Below, piece by piece: positions 31,957 through 41,009 of a stretch of 42,221 nt of DNA; the stretch's first letter is position 1; every line of letters begins with the position of its first letter. The translations under genes and the position numbers were made by a program. The DNA is from a bacterium. Its GTDB lineage: Bacteria; Vulcanimicrobiota; Vulcanimicrobiia; Vulcanimicrobiales; SCRA01. Under the pieces are notes generated by a model. The model saw nothing but the letters and a program-made list of their open reading frames with translations, searched no databases and had not been told where the DNA came from. The stretch covers positions 1 through 42,221 of the forward strand of contig SCRA01000066.1 in assembly GCA_004297985.1 (NCBI GenBank), in the 5' to 3' direction.

Positions 31957-34757
31957 CCCTCCAGCGCGCGCACCACTTCGGCGCAGGGACCGCAGATCAG
32001 CGGGCGGCTCGGGTCGACGCCGAGCTCCAGATACTTCCAGCAGCGCGCGCACTTCGCGCCTTCGGCGCGCGCAAGCTCCAGCTCCACGCCGTCGCCGCCG
32101 GCCTCCACGCTCAGCGCCGAAACCACCAGTGCCTCGCGCAGATCGTCGCCCAATGCCTGCAGGATGCCGGCCGTCTGCGCGGCAGCCCGGACGACGGCGC
32201 GCAGCTCGAAGTCCTTGGCCTCGACCTCCGTCTGCGTCTTGACCTGTGAGCGCAGGCTCTTGAGCTGCTCCCAGAGCGCGAGATCGGCCTCCGGCGATGC
32301 GGCATGCGCATCGGTCAGCTTCAGGAAGAAGACGGAGTCGCGCCCTTCGCGCAACGCCGGAGGCACGATCTGCCAAGCCTCCTCCGCCGTGAACGAGAGC
32401 ACGGGAGCGTAAAGGGCAAGCAGCGTCTTGGCAATGTGCCAGAGCGCCGTCTGGGCACTGCGGCGTCGGGGTCCGCCGGCGGCACTGGAGTAGAGACGGT
32501 CCTTCAGCGCGTCGAGGTAGAACGCGGAGAGATCGTCGTTCACGAAGGCGGAGAGCGCGAGGTAGACGTCGTGGAGGCGATACTCGCGGTAGGCGCTCGC
32601 GCAGCGGTCGGCCAGCGCGTCGACGGCCGCCATGGCAAGGCGGTCGATCGGGTGCAGTTGATTGGGCGCCACCAACGCCTGCGGCGCGAAGTCGAAGAGG
32701 TTGCCGAGAATGAAGCGCATGCGGTTGCGCAGGTTGCGATAGACTTCGCCGACGTTGGCCAGGATCGAGGTACCGACACGCACATCGGCTTCGTAGTCGA
32801 CTGAGGCCACCCAGAGGCGCATCACGTCGGCGCCGTACGTGTTCATCGCGTCGTCGGCGGCGATGTAGTTGCCGGCCGACTTGTGCATCGCACGCCCCTC
32901 GGGATCGACCACCCAACCGGTGGAGACCACCTCACGGTACGGCGGCGCGCCCTTGATTGCCATCGAGGTGATGAGATTGCTGCGGAACCAGCCGCGATAC
33001 TGATCGCTTCCCTCGAGGTAGACGTCTGCGGGCCACGGCATCCGCTCCGAGCCGAGCACCGCCAGGTGCGTCACGCCCGACTCGAACCAGATGTCGACGA
33101 TGTTCATCTCCTTCGTCAACTTCGCGGAGCCGCACTGCGGACAATGGAAGTCGGCAGGCAGGAGCCTGCCGGCCTCCCACGTCCACCAGATCACGGCGCC
33201 GCGCTCGCGGAAGAGCCCCGCGATGTGGTGGGCGACGCGCGCGTCGAGGATCGCCTTGCCGCATTCTTCGCAGTCGAACGCCGGAATGGGCGTTCCCCAC
33301 GTGCGTTGGCGCGAGAGGCACCAGTCGGGATGGTTCTCGATCATCTGGCGCATGCGCTCTTCGCCCCAGGCAGGATGCCAGGTGACGTCGCTCACCTGAT
33401 CCACCGTGCGCTGGCGCAGACGGTTGACGTCGAGCGCCATGAACCACTGCGAGGTGGCACGGAAGATCACGGGGTTGTGGCAGCGCCAGCAGTGCGCATA
33501 GCTGTGAGAGTAGTCGAGCTGGCAGTAGAGCGTGCCGTTGGCCCGCAGATGCTCGACGATCTTCGCGTCGGCGTCGCGCAAGACGTTGAGGCCTTCGAAG
33601 GCGCCGGCCTCCGCAGTGAAGCGGCCGCGCTCGTCGACGGGCGTGACGATCGGCAAGCCGCAGCGCACGCCGGTCTCGAAGTCCTCAGGACCGTGGCCGG
33701 GGGCTGTCGTCACCGCGCCGGTGCCCGTGCTCAGCTCGACGTACGGTGCATCGACCAGGCGCACCATGAACTCCATGAACGGATGGTGGACTCGAGCGCC
33801 CACCAAGCGCACGCCCGTGGTGGTGGCCAGCGTCTGCGCCGTGGTGCCGGGAACAAGCGCCAGCACGCTCTCCAAGAGAGCCGTAGCGAAGATCAGCAGA
33901 TCCTCGCCGCCGCCGGCATGGCGGAAGCGGAAGAGGCCGTATTCCGCCTCGGGGTTGAAGGCCACGCCTACCGTCCCGGGGAGCGACCAAGGCGTGGTGG
34001 TCCAGCACATCACGGCCAGCGGAAGATCGCCGGCCTCCGCTACCTCGCCGTCGAAACGCGAGAGCAGATCGCCACGCTGGGCGGCATCGGTTGGGAAGCG
34101 GACGTAGACCGACGGCGCGATGTGATCGCGATACTCGATCTCCGCGTCGGCCAATGCCGTCTCGTCGGTTGGGCACCAGTAGGTCGAGCGCAGACCCTTG
34201 TAGAGGTAGCCGTACTGGGCAAGCTCAGCGATCGCATCCACGATCGTTCCCTCGAACGAGGGGTCGATCGTGCGGTATGGCGTCTCCCAGAGACCGAAGC
34301 AGCCCATGCGCATGAAGAGATCGCGCTGGACCCCCAGCCAGTGGAGCGCACGCTCGCGGCACTTTTCGCGCAACTCGGCAGGCGGCACGCTGCGGAAGTG
34401 GACGCCGAGGTGCTTGAGGGTCTCGATCTCGATAGGCAGGCCGTGCATGTCCCAACCCGGGACGAAACGCGAACCGCGGCCGTCGAGCAGATGGACCTTG
34501 ACGAAGATATCCTTGAGCACCTTATTGAGGAAGTGACCCATGTGGAGGCCGCCGTTGGCGTACGGCGGGCCATCGTGGAGGATCCATGGCTCGGACCCCG
34601 CGTTGGCCTCCAGGCGACGCTGGTAAACGTTGCGCTCCGCCCACCAGGCGATGCGCGCAGGCTCACGCTGCGGCAGATCCGCCTTCATGGGGAACTCGGT
34701 CTGCGGAAGGTTGAGCGTCTTTCGGTAGTCGGGTCTCTTCGTCGCTTCGGTCGCCAT
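31953..34757 (-). CDS. ileS: Isoleucyl-tRNA synthetase
   Basis: Charges tRNA-Ile and edits valine. The 934 residues include the class I HIGH-type motif as HMGH (residues 72-75), PGWDMHGLPIE, the editing domain with GTGAVTTAPGHGPEDF, and SRQRTWGTPIP. The KMSKS loop is written AMHKS (residues 623-627), keeping the second lysine but losing the first. The C-terminal zinc-binding region has CARCWKY and CGPCAEVV. Its start shares one base with the M50-protease stop (TAATG). In B. subtilis ileS lies just after divIVA and before lspA, so this region may be a rearranged version of that cluster. Confidence 0.97.
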   Translation of the reverse strand: MATEATKRPDYRKTLNLPQTEFPMKADLPQREPARIAWWAERNVYQRRLEANAGSEPWILHDGPPYANGGLHMGHFLNKVLKDIFVKVHLLDGRGSRFVPGWDMHGLPIEIETLKHLGVHFRSVPPAELREKCRERALHWLGVQRDLFMRMGCFGLWETPYRTIDPSFEGTIVDAIAELAQYGYLYKGLRSTYWCPTDETALADAEIEYRDHIAPSVYVRFPTDAAQRGDLLSRFDGEVAEAGDLPLAVMCWTTTPWSLPGTVGVAFNPEAEYGLFRFRHAGGGEDLLIFATALLESVLALVPGTTAQTLATTTGVRLVGARVHHPFMEFMVRLVDAPYVELSTGTGAVTTAPGHGPEDFETGVRCGLPIVTPVDERGRFTAEAGAFEGLNVLRDADAKIVEHLRANGTLYCQLDYSHSYAHCWRCHNPVIFRATSQWFMALDVNRLRQRTVDQVSDVTWHPAWGEERMRQMIENHPDWCLSRQRTWGTPIPAFDCEECGKAILDARVAHHIAGLFRERGAVIWWTWEAGRLLPADFHCPQCGSAKLTKEMNIVDIWFESGVTHLAVLGSERMPWPADVYLEGSDQYRGWFRSNLITSMAIKGAPPYREVVSTGWVVDPEGRAMHKSAGNYIAADDAMNTYGADVMRLWVASVDYEADVRVGTSILANVGEVYRNLRNRMRFILGNLFDFAPQALVAPNQLHPIDRLAMAAVDALADRCASAYREYRLHDVYLALSAFVNDDLSAFYLDALKDRLYSSAAGGPRRRSAQTALWHIAKTLLALYAPVLSFTAEEAWQIVPPALREGRDSVFFLKLTDAHAASPEADLALWEQLKSLRSQVKTQTEVEAKDFELRAVVRAAAQTAGILQALGDDLREALVVSALSVEAGGDGVELELARAEGAKCARCWKYLELGVDPSRPLICGPCAEVVRALEG

Positions 34758-35524
34758 TAGGCGGCAGGCTTACGCTGCGACGCGGCCTCGCTCCCCCCAA
34801 CGGCTGTCTTGCAGCACGCCTGTTGATAGCTTTGGATCGTGGCGATGGAGATGAACCCGCCCAGCGCGAGGTACCAGAGCGGCTCCCAGCGGTGCGTGTG
34901 CCAGGCCAAGCCCACGCCCATCAGTCCCAGGGCGAGCGCAAAGCCCATACCGGCCAGCGAGGAGAGGCGCGTCGCCGCGGCATGATCGCCGCGCAGACGC
35001 CAGACGGTGGCGCGCAGAATGCGCCCTCCGTCCATCGGGAACGCCGGCAGCAAGTTGAAGGCGGCCAGCACGGCATTAGCGGCCGCGAGGGCCATCAACA
35101 GGAGCGCGAGGTGCGGCTCGCCGCCCAAGTGCCCGACGATCTCGAGGCCCAGCCCGCAGGCGCCGGCCAGCACGGCGCTGCAAAGCGGCCCGGCGAACGC
35201 GATCGCCGCCTCCGCGCCCGGCGAGGGCGGCTCGGTCGCGATGGTGGCCACGCCGCCGAACAGGAACAGACGAATGGAGAGCGTCGCTACGCCGAAGCGG
35301 CGAGCGACCAGCGCATGGGCGAACTCGTGGACGACGACGCTGCCGAAGAACGCCAACGCGGTGACGACCGCAAGCGCGAGCGCGTGCTCGCCGCCGAGAT
35401 CGGCGAACGAATTGGTGAGCATCCAGACGACGAGCGCAAACACCAGCAGCCACGACGGATGGATGCCGACGCGAATACCAAGACAGCGACCGATCCACAC
35501 GGAGCCGCGCAACAGTTGCGCCAT
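34757..35524 (-). CDS. Site-2-protease-like (M50) membrane metalloprotease
   Basis: A 255-residue polytopic protein of the M50B/SpoIVFB-like type. The zinc motif VVVHEFAHALVARRFGV and the second metal motif NLLPAFPMDGGRILRA both lie in or beside membrane helices. It probably cuts membrane-bound substrates such as anti-sigma factors or signal peptide remnants; no substrate is evident. There are no PDZ or CBS domains. The ATG at 35524 gives the usual R-x-F/W-x-I-G-R-x-x-G-I start; a longer frame upstream is a shadow of csaB. No clear Shine-Dalgarno sequence was seen. Confidence 0.88.
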   Translation of the reverse strand: MAQLLRGSVWIGRCLGIRVGIHPSWLLVFALVVWMLTNSFADLGGEHALALAVVTALAFFGSVVVHEFAHALVARRFGVATLSIRLFLFGGVATIATEPPSPGAEAAIAFAGPLCSAVLAGACGLGLEIVGHLGGEPHLALLLMALAAANAVLAAFNLLPAFPMDGGRILRATVWRLRGDHAAATRLSSLAGMGFALALGLMGVGLAWHTHRWEPLWYLALGGFISIATIQSYQQACCKTAVGGSEAASQRKPAA

Positions 35525-35532
35525 ACTTTGAT

Positions 35533-35555
35533 GTTCGGCCGCCGGCGGCGCGAAC
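35533..35555 (-). repeat. GC-rich inverted repeat between csaB and the M50 gene
   Basis: GTTCG and CGAAC enclose the perfect palindrome GCCGCC-GGCGGC, with one unpaired base. It directly follows the csaB stop on the minus strand and fills most of the 31-base gap. It has no T run, so it may be an attenuating stem or an mRNA-stability element rather than a full terminator. Confidence 0.5.
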
Positions 35556-36638
35556 CTACACGTAACGTGACAAAATCTCGAAGTTCTCGCGCGCCGCGCG
35601 TTGCGTCTCCGGAAGACGCGCGCGCAGATGCGCGGCGAGCGCATCGCGTTCGCTCCACAACCGCGCGGCAAGGCGCGCCGCGACCTCGCCGTCGCCCTTG
35701 CGCGCACCCCGCTCCCACAGCGCGGGGAGCGGATATTCGAGCAGGCGCAGCAGCGCACAAACTTTGGGATCGTAAACCACGGCGGCGAACGGCACGCCGA
35801 AGCGCGCCGCGAGAATGAGCGAGTGGAGGCGCACACCGATCAGCGCCTGTGCCGAAGCGATGGCACGCGCCACGGAATCGAGATCCCCGCCGGGCAGCAG
35901 CGTGGGCGTCGAGCGGCACTTGCGGATCACGTCGGTGGCCGCCTCGGCGTCCTCGGGCGACTGGAAGGGAAGGAAGGCGACGTGGGCACCCTGGGCGGCC
36001 AGTGCGTCGACGGCGGCCGCTACGCGCAGCGTCACCTCGCTGGGCGCCGAAGTCTTGCGCACGCAGGCGATCACCAGCGGTTGGGCGGCCGATCCCAGGC
36101 CTTGGCGCGTCAGCGCCTCCTCGGCGCCGCTCGCCGGCACGTCATAGAGAAAAACGGGGTCGGCCGTACGCTCGACGGGGACACCCGGCACGAGCGACGA
36201 GAGCAGCGCGCGACTCGCCTCGTCGCGCACGGTTGCGAAGGTGATGCCCTTGCAGAACTCGCGTACGATGCCCTTGCCCCAGAAGTCCAGCGGGCCGATC
36301 GACTGGGCGAAGACGCCCACCACCTTCTGCGTGCGGACCGCCTGGCGCACGAGGCCCGCGTAGTACAGCAGGCTCTTCAGACTGGTGGCGTTCTGCAACA
36401 GGCCGCCTCCCCCGGAGAGGAAGACGTCGGCGGCGGCAATCTCGCGGCGCACCGCGCCGAGGTCCCAGCGCGGCACCGCCGCGATGGCGTAGGCGCGGGC
36501 CGTGGCAGGCGGATCGGCCGAGAGGGCGGCGATCTCCACCCCAGGAAAGCGGCCGCGCAGACCGCGCACGATCTCCGCCAGGAGCGCCTCGTCGCCGAGG
36601 TTGCCGAATCCATAGTAACCGGAGAGCAGGACCCTCAC
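35556..36638 (-). CDS. csaB: Polysaccharide pyruvyl transferase CsaB
   Basis: Adds pyruvyl ketal groups to a surface polysaccharide, which in Bacillus anchors S-layer-homology proteins. The 360 residues begin VRVLLSGYYGFGNLGDEALL, the family signature, and include FLSGGGGLLQNATSLKSLLYY, GVFAQSIGPL, ATVRDEASRALL, a Rossmann-like second half with VIACVRKT, and IGVRLHSLILAARFGVPF. The GTG at 36638 overlaps the DUF5693 stop (GTGA) and gives the typical N-terminus. No SLH-domain protein is seen in the window. Confidence 0.9.
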   Translation of the reverse strand: MRVLLSGYYGFGNLGDEALLAEIVRGLRGRFPGVEIAALSADPPATARAYAIAAVPRWDLGAVRREIAAADVFLSGGGGLLQNATSLKSLLYYAGLVRQAVRTQKVVGVFAQSIGPLDFWGKGIVREFCKGITFATVRDEASRALLSSLVPGVPVERTADPVFLYDVPASGAEEALTRQGLGSAAQPLVIACVRKTSAPSEVTLRVAAAVDALAAQGAHVAFLPFQSPEDAEAATDVIRKCRSTPTLLPGGDLDSVARAIASAQALIGVRLHSLILAARFGVPFAAVVYDPKVCALLRLLEYPLPALWERGARKGDGEVAARLAARLWSERDALAAHLRARLPETQRAARENFEILSRYV

Positions 36639-38677
36639 TCGACCGCTGGCGCCTCCGTCACGTTGCGCCGGTAGAGCCAGATCACGATGGCCCCGATCAC
36701 CACACCGAGCACGAGCCCGTTGGCGATGCGCAGGGCGCCGACCCAGAGCGCCGTGTGCAAGTGGGAGAACGTGTCGACGACGTCGCCCAGGCCCACGCCC
36801 GCGCCCAGCGCCAGGAGCCAGGCCAGCCACCGGCGATGGCTCGGCCAGAGTACCGCGCCCGCCAAGATGGCGGGCCAGCCGATCATGAACTCCTTGAAGC
36901 GCGGGCGCACCACCAGCAGGTGCGTCAGCCCCGAGCGCAGGTGCGTCTCGAAGGCCGAAGGGCCGATGTCGCTCTGATTGCCCGAGCGCATCGCGATCAG
37001 CGCACCCAGAGCGATGATGGCGATCCCGGCGAGCAACTGCCAGACGCGCACCGGGGAGAGCAAGCTCTGCGAAGTCAGCGGTTCGCCGAAGCGAGACGAG
37101 TAGAGGGCGATCGCCAAAGCCGCCAGCGGGATCACGAGCAGCAGCAGCTTGACGCCGGAGAATGCCTCGACTTCCGTCATGAAGAGCGGGTGTGAGAGCA
37201 GGCCAACCACCAACAGCGCTCCTAGGAGCGCCACCGCGACGGCCGTCAGCAAGGCGCGAACGCCCGCTAGCAGCGCGGTACCTGCGCGCAGGGCAGGGCC
37301 GCCGCGGAAGGTATCCGCCAATGTGGTAAACGCCAGCGTGCCGTAGGTCAAGCCGCCGGCGAGCGCGGCGAGCTTGCGGCCCAGCAAGCCATGGCCGATG
37401 GCCAGTGTGCCCAGCATCAGGGCCACCGTCGCGACGAAGATCACTACGGCCCAGCGGGCAACAGCCGGGGGCAGCGTCTCGCCCGACGCGGGATCGCCGG
37501 AGCCGGTGCGCAAAAATTCGATCAGCAGCAGGAAGCCGGCGGGCACCGCCAGCGCCGCGATCTCCGCCAGCGCCTCTACGACGGCGGAGAGACGCGAATG
37601 GGCGAAGGGCGTGGCCCGCCCGGTGCGCAGCCCGTCGCGCTCGAGTGCCGCCTTGATCTCGGCGACCATCGCCACGTTGGTGGCCTCGATCGACTTCCCT
37701 TGGTATTCGTGCTGGAAGGGGCGCAAGTAGATCACGCGCACGTTGCGCTCGCGGGCGCCCAAACTGTATCGCGAGGCGACGGTGGGCAGATCGAGCTTGT
37801 CGAGCTCGAGTTTTGCGATTGCCTGGACGCGCACCACCTGGTGCGGAATCTCGCGCGCAAGACCGAGGTTTCCCTTCTGCACCTGATCCTTCGAGTAGAC
37901 TTCGATGGTGCCGAAGTTGACCCGCGCGCGCTCGAAGGCCGCCGCCGTGGCCGGCAGGTGGTCCGGGAAGCCCAAGACCTGGTTGCGCAAGCCGAAGAAG
38001 ATCACCGTCGAGACGCGCTCGTGGCGCATGAAGTCGGCGAAGACCGAGTCGATCGCCGCCGGCGTATAGCGCTCGTCGTTCTGGATGCGCGGGATCAAGA
38101 GTAGGTGGAGCTTGCGCGTGAGTGCGAGCTGATCGTCGGGCAGCCCCAGCGCGAGGTTGTCGAAGAAGTCGAGGTCGGTCTTGGCGGCCACGATATACGG
38201 CGCGCTGGTACGCACGGCCGCCACGTCGCGCGGCTCGAAGTAGCGGCGCAGCGAGCGCTGATAGCGATCGAAGGTCGGGCGGTCGAAGGCTTCAACATAG
38301 ACCCAGTCGCTGCGCACCTGGTGGGCGCGCAGCAGGGCGGCGAAGCCGGGATCGCTGATGGGAGAGAGCTGGGCCTGGTCGAGGAGCTGTCGCCCGGAGT
38401 AGACGACGCCGTGATCGGAGCCGCTGACGTTGCCGCCTAGTTCCTCGGTCACCGCAAGCGAGGTCAGCCCCGCACGCCGCAAGGCGATCAGAAACGCCTG
38501 CGGGTTATAACCGTAGGCGTGGGCGAACGTCAGGAAGTCGCCGGCGTCCATGGCGATCTCAACCCTGCGCGCATGCCGCTCCGTATGGACCCGCCACGCC
38601 GCCACGGCTAGCGCAGCCAAAAGGCCTATACACGCGACAGCATAGAGGAAGCGCCGGTAGCGATGCGTCTCGATCAC
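36635..38677 (-). CDS. DUF5693 family membrane protein
   Basis: A 680-residue protein with an N-terminal membrane anchor, an extracytoplasmic domain of about 370 residues (from ERHARRVEIAMDAGDFLTF to IKAALERDGL), and some eight C-terminal membrane helices. I recognise the DUF5693 pattern, often found beside csaB in cyanobacteria and related lineages. The biochemical role is unknown; partnership with CsaB suggests surface-polymer assembly or export. The GTG at 38677 is chosen because a good Shine-Dalgarno region (GGAAAGGGGG) precedes it and the anchor helix follows at once. Confidence 0.82.
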   Translation of the reverse strand: MIETHRYRRFLYAVACIGLLAALAVAAWRVHTERHARRVEIAMDAGDFLTFAHAYGYNPQAFLIALRRAGLTSLAVTEELGGNVSGSDHGVVYSGRQLLDQAQLSPISDPGFAALLRAHQVRSDWVYVEAFDRPTFDRYQRSLRRYFEPRDVAAVRTSAPYIVAAKTDLDFFDNLALGLPDDQLALTRKLHLLLIPRIQNDERYTPAAIDSVFADFMRHERVSTVIFFGLRNQVLGFPDHLPATAAAFERARVNFGTIEVYSKDQVQKGNLGLAREIPHQVVRVQAIAKLELDKLDLPTVASRYSLGARERNVRVIYLRPFQHEYQGKSIEATNVAMVAEIKAALERDGLRTGRATPFAHSRLSAVVEALAEIAALAVPAGFLLLIEFLRTGSGDPASGETLPPAVARWAVVIFVATVALMLGTLAIGHGLLGRKLAALAGGLTYGTLAFTTLADTFRGGPALRAGTALLAGVRALLTAVAVALLGALLVVGLLSHPLFMTEVEAFSGVKLLLLVIPLAALAIALYSSRFGEPLTSQSLLSPVRVWQLLAGIAIIALGALIAMRSGNQSDIGPSAFETHLRSGLTHLLVVRPRFKEFMIGWPAILAGAVLWPSHRRWLAWLLALGAGVGLGDVVDTFSHLHTALWVGALRIANGLVLGVVIGAIVIWLYRRNVTEAPAVE

Positions 38678-38799
38678 GGGGCGCCCCCTTTCCTGCCGGG
38701 GGATCGGGCTCCTGGCGCTTGGCGGAGGTCCCAAGATCGCTTCCCTGTGGTCCCGATCACACCGAGGCGGAAGGCACCCGGCCTGGTCCCACGCGACCC

Positions 38800-38829
38800 T
38801 TAACGGCGTCAGCAAAGCGGCTGCATACT
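38800..38829 (+). promoter_or_regulatory. Candidate promoter of the secreted proline-rich protein
   Basis: TTAACG (38800-38805), an 18-base spacer and CATACT (38824-38829). The -10 ends six bases before the ATG at 38836, and no Shine-Dalgarno sequence precedes that ATG, so this fits a leaderless transcript. The rest of the 158-base divergent gap (38678-38835) shows no gene. Confidence 0.45.
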
Positions 38830-38835
38830 CATGAC

Positions 38836-39543
38836 ATGAAGGTTCGGATCGGACGTGCGTTGGCGGGCAGCGCCCTCATCTTCATCATCGCCTCGCCTGC
38901 CCTGGGCCGCCCGACGATCATCCGTGAGCTGGGCACCGCCCCATTGCTGGGCCCCAGCGACTCGACGTCCACCGAGCTGTCCAAGATCCTCGAGCACGAG
39001 GCGCTGATCCGCAACGCGGCCAGCAAACTCGGGCTGACACAGATGGAGTTCGGCGCCTTCCTGCAGCAGTGGCGCACACACCAGATGCGCTGGGTGGAGA
39101 TCCCGCGACACCTCGACGGAATGACGTGGGCCGCGGGCGACAGCGTACACGTCATCAAGGACGTGACCATCCCTTCGAAGACGATGGGGTGGGAGGTCGA
39201 CATTCCCGGTCCTGGGCGTACGCTCTCGCTCTTCCTGCCCGCCGCTTGCGGCAACCTCTCGCTGCTGACGCGCCCCAAGCGCGCGGTGATGGCCCCACCG
39301 CCCAAACCGCTCCCCACGCCCCCGCCGGTCGTGGAGACGCCCGCGCCGCCGCCCCCGGATGCTCCAGCACCGGAGCCGAGTCCGCAAGTCGCCGTGGTCC
39401 CGCCGGCCGTTGTTGCGGCTTCGAAGCCGTTCTGGCCCTACCTCACCCCGCTGGTGCTTCTCACCTTCCACACCCACCAGGTGACGGGCACGCCCACCTA
39501 TCCGCCGATCGGGCCGCCGCCGAACTTCCACTCGGCAGCGTAG
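38836..39543 (+). CDS. Secreted proline-rich protein of unknown function
   Basis: A 235-residue protein with a clear signal peptide (MKVRIGRALAGSALIFIIAS with cleavage likely after ALG). A globular part of about 115 residues contains EFGAFLQQWRTHQMRWVEIP, and a proline- and alanine-rich linker runs from residue about 155 to 190. A last hydrophobic stretch, WPYLTPLVLLTF, may be a weak membrane segment or a surface patch. No family recognised. It starts at the second of two nearby ATGs; the longer frame upstream includes the promoter region and is unlikely to be coding. Confidence 0.65.
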   Translation: MKVRIGRALAGSALIFIIASPALGRPTIIRELGTAPLLGPSDSTSTELSKILEHEALIRNAASKLGLTQMEFGAFLQQWRTHQMRWVEIPRHLDGMTWAAGDSVHVIKDVTIPSKTMGWEVDIPGPGRTLSLFLPAACGNLSLLTRPKRAVMAPPPKPLPTPPPVVETPAPPPPDAPAPEPSPQVAVVPPAVVAASKPFWPYLTPLVLLTFHTHQVTGTPTYPPIGPPPNFHSAA

Positions 39544-39553
39544 ACCAGCTCGC

Positions 39554-40453
39554 TTACGGGTTGAACGGTGAGGGCTCTACCAAGTGCCAAGACAGCGGAA
39601 TCGCCTTCTCGGCCTCGACCACTTGCGCCACATGCACCCGCACGAGGCGACGGGCTCCCGGAATTTCGGCGAAGCTCTGCGCATCCCACAGCACTTCTCC
39701 GCGGCCGCTGACTTGGAGGATGCCGCCGCTCTCGAAGTCGAGGAAGAGCAGGCCGACACGCCCGTCCGCCGTGAGGTTGCCTAGCGTGTTGAAGAGATTA
39801 TTGCCGACGTAGTCCGGAAAGGAGATGACGGAGCCGCCGGCGCTCACCGCGACGAAGCCGGGACGGCCGCCGCGATGCTGCGTGTCTGCCCCGATCTGCG
39901 GATGGTAGCTCGCGACGAAGAACGTGTCGGCGCGCTCGATCCACGCGGCCTGGCCGCGGTTCAAAGTTCCGCTTTCCGCGACGACGCGCGGAGCCTCTTC
40001 GCGTTCTTTCGACGGATCGATCGACCGTCGCTGAATGTACTTATGGCACGTCGAATAGACGCGCTGCGCACGCAGGATCAAGCTGCCGTCACGCGACTCG
40101 AGGGGCCCCTTCACTTTCATGCGGCGCCGCGTATCGAAATCGATGCCGAGAAGTCCCACGTTCGTACCGATCGCCGGCACCAAGCGCGCGCGCGACGGCG
40201 GCGTAGCGTCGATACGAACGGCTACGCCGCCAACCACCGAGAGAAAGCCGCGCGGGCCCAAGAGAGGCATCGCCCAGACACCTCCGGCGCCGTCGAGCGC
40301 TCCCGCAACGGCGAAGCGCCGTTGCGCCAAGAACTCCGCGGCGATCGGCGGAACGTCGTGCCGTATATGGGCTCCCAGACGAGCTGCTTTATCGCGCACG
40401 CCGGCGCACGTCTGGACGTCGATCTCTCCTTCGTGGAATGTTCGTTCGATCAT
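39554..40453 (-). CDS. Pyridoxamine 5'-phosphate oxidase-like FMN-binding split-barrel protein
   Basis: A 299-residue flavoprotein-like sequence. It begins FHEGEIDVQTCAGVRDKAAR, then IAAEFLAQRRFAVAGALDG and VGLLGIDFDTRRRMKVKG in the first barrel half. The second half has IERADTFFVASYHP, HRGGRPGFVAVSAGGSVISF, NNLFNTLGNLTADGRVGLLF and GRGEVLWD. This two-barrel pattern is common among uncharacterised PNPOx-related proteins. Substrate unknown; true vitamin B6 oxidation is unlikely. It is convergent with the secreted-protein gene across ten bases. The ATG at 40453 fits the family's N-terminus. Confidence 0.82.
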   Translation of the reverse strand: MIERTFHEGEIDVQTCAGVRDKAARLGAHIRHDVPPIAAEFLAQRRFAVAGALDGAGGVWAMPLLGPRGFLSVVGGVAVRIDATPPSRARLVPAIGTNVGLLGIDFDTRRRMKVKGPLESRDGSLILRAQRVYSTCHKYIQRRSIDPSKEREEAPRVVAESGTLNRGQAAWIERADTFFVASYHPQIGADTQHRGGRPGFVAVSAGGSVISFPDYVGNNLFNTLGNLTADGRVGLLFLDFESGGILQVSGRGEVLWDAQSFAEIPGARRLVRVHVAQVVEAEKAIPLSWHLVEPSPFNP

Positions 40454-40493
40454 ACTGCGTGTGGCGCCGAACTGGCGCGCTCTAGAAGAACCC

Positions 40494-40919
40494 TCACGTC
40501 GGTGCGCCTGCGACCGGCGCCTGTTCGGACTCCATGCCGGCGGGAGCATAGATCTCCAGACGCGTGCCGTCAGGGTCGCTGAAAAAGATCCCGCCCGAGT
40601 GGGCGCCCTCCGCATGCGGCACGATGCCGCCGTAGTAGATGTGGGCGCTCAGCGCACGCAGGCGTTGCTCGGCGTGCTCGATCTCGGCGCGGGAATCGAC
40701 CTGGAACGAGAGATGATGGAGTCCCGGCTTCTCGTTGTCCGCGGTCCCTTGGCTCTGCTCCCAGAGCGTCAGCACGAGCGTATCGCCTTCGCCTAAGAAC
40801 GCGAAGCGGCGTGGACCCTCGTGCGACTCTCGCAATACGGTTAGTTGAAATACATCGCGGTAGAATGCGATCGATCGATCGAGATCGGTGACGTTCAGCC
40901 CGACGTGCCCTGTTTTCAT
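40494..40919 (-). CDS. VOC-family (glyoxalase/dioxygenase-like) protein
   Basis: A 141-residue vicinal-oxygen-chelate protein with two beta-alpha-beta-beta-beta modules. Likely metal ligands are the histidine in GHVGLNVTDLDRSIAFYRD, the histidine in GLHHLSFQV and the late glutamate in DPDGTRLEIYAP. Members include glyoxalases, extradiol dioxygenases and antibiotic-binding proteins; the substrate cannot be read from sequence. A full GGAGG stands five bases before the ATG at 40919, which settles the start. It has its own promoter and a palindrome upstream and is 40 bases from the PNPOx-like gene in the same direction. Confidence 0.87.
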   Translation of the reverse strand: MKTGHVGLNVTDLDRSIAFYRDVFQLTVLRESHEGPRRFAFLGEGDTLVLTLWEQSQGTADNEKPGLHHLSFQVDSRAEIEHAEQRLRALSAHIYYGGIVPHAEGAHSGGIFFSDPDGTRLEIYAPAGMESEQAPVAGAPT

Positions 40920-40931
40920 CGACACCTCCGG

Positions 40932-40947
40932 GCGCACGACCGTGCGC
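40932..40947 (-). promoter_or_regulatory. 16-base palindrome in the VOC gene leader
   Basis: GCGCACG, two bases, CGTGCGC: perfect seven-base arms between the predicted transcription start (about 40960) and the Shine-Dalgarno sequence. It could be a repressor operator or a 5'-leader hairpin. No nearby regulator gene is evident. Confidence 0.45.
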
Positions 40948-40966
40948 TGCTGTTGAATCTTCTCTT

Positions 40967-40995
40967 CTTCTACTCTTCACGTTATGGAATGTCAA
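40967..40995 (-). promoter_or_regulatory. Promoter of the VOC gene
   Basis: On the minus strand TTGACA (40995-40990, full consensus) and TAGAAG (40972-40967) are separated by 17 bases, giving a leader of about 40 bases to the ATG at 40919. Confidence 0.6.
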
Positions 40996-41009
40996 ATACG
41001 TGAAACTCG

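Noticed and set aside
33151-33175. GGCAGG/CCTGCC inverted repeat inside ileS.
   Set aside because: The encoded stretch has normal length compared with other IleS zinc-type insert regions, and no linker motif of the element family is present.
32883-34760. 625-codon plus-strand frame opposite ileS.
   Set aside because: It mirrors ileS codons on the other strand, lacks any domain, and ileS is certain.
35601-36674. 357-codon plus-strand frame opposite csaB.
   Set aside because: Shadow of csaB; arginine-rich without domains.
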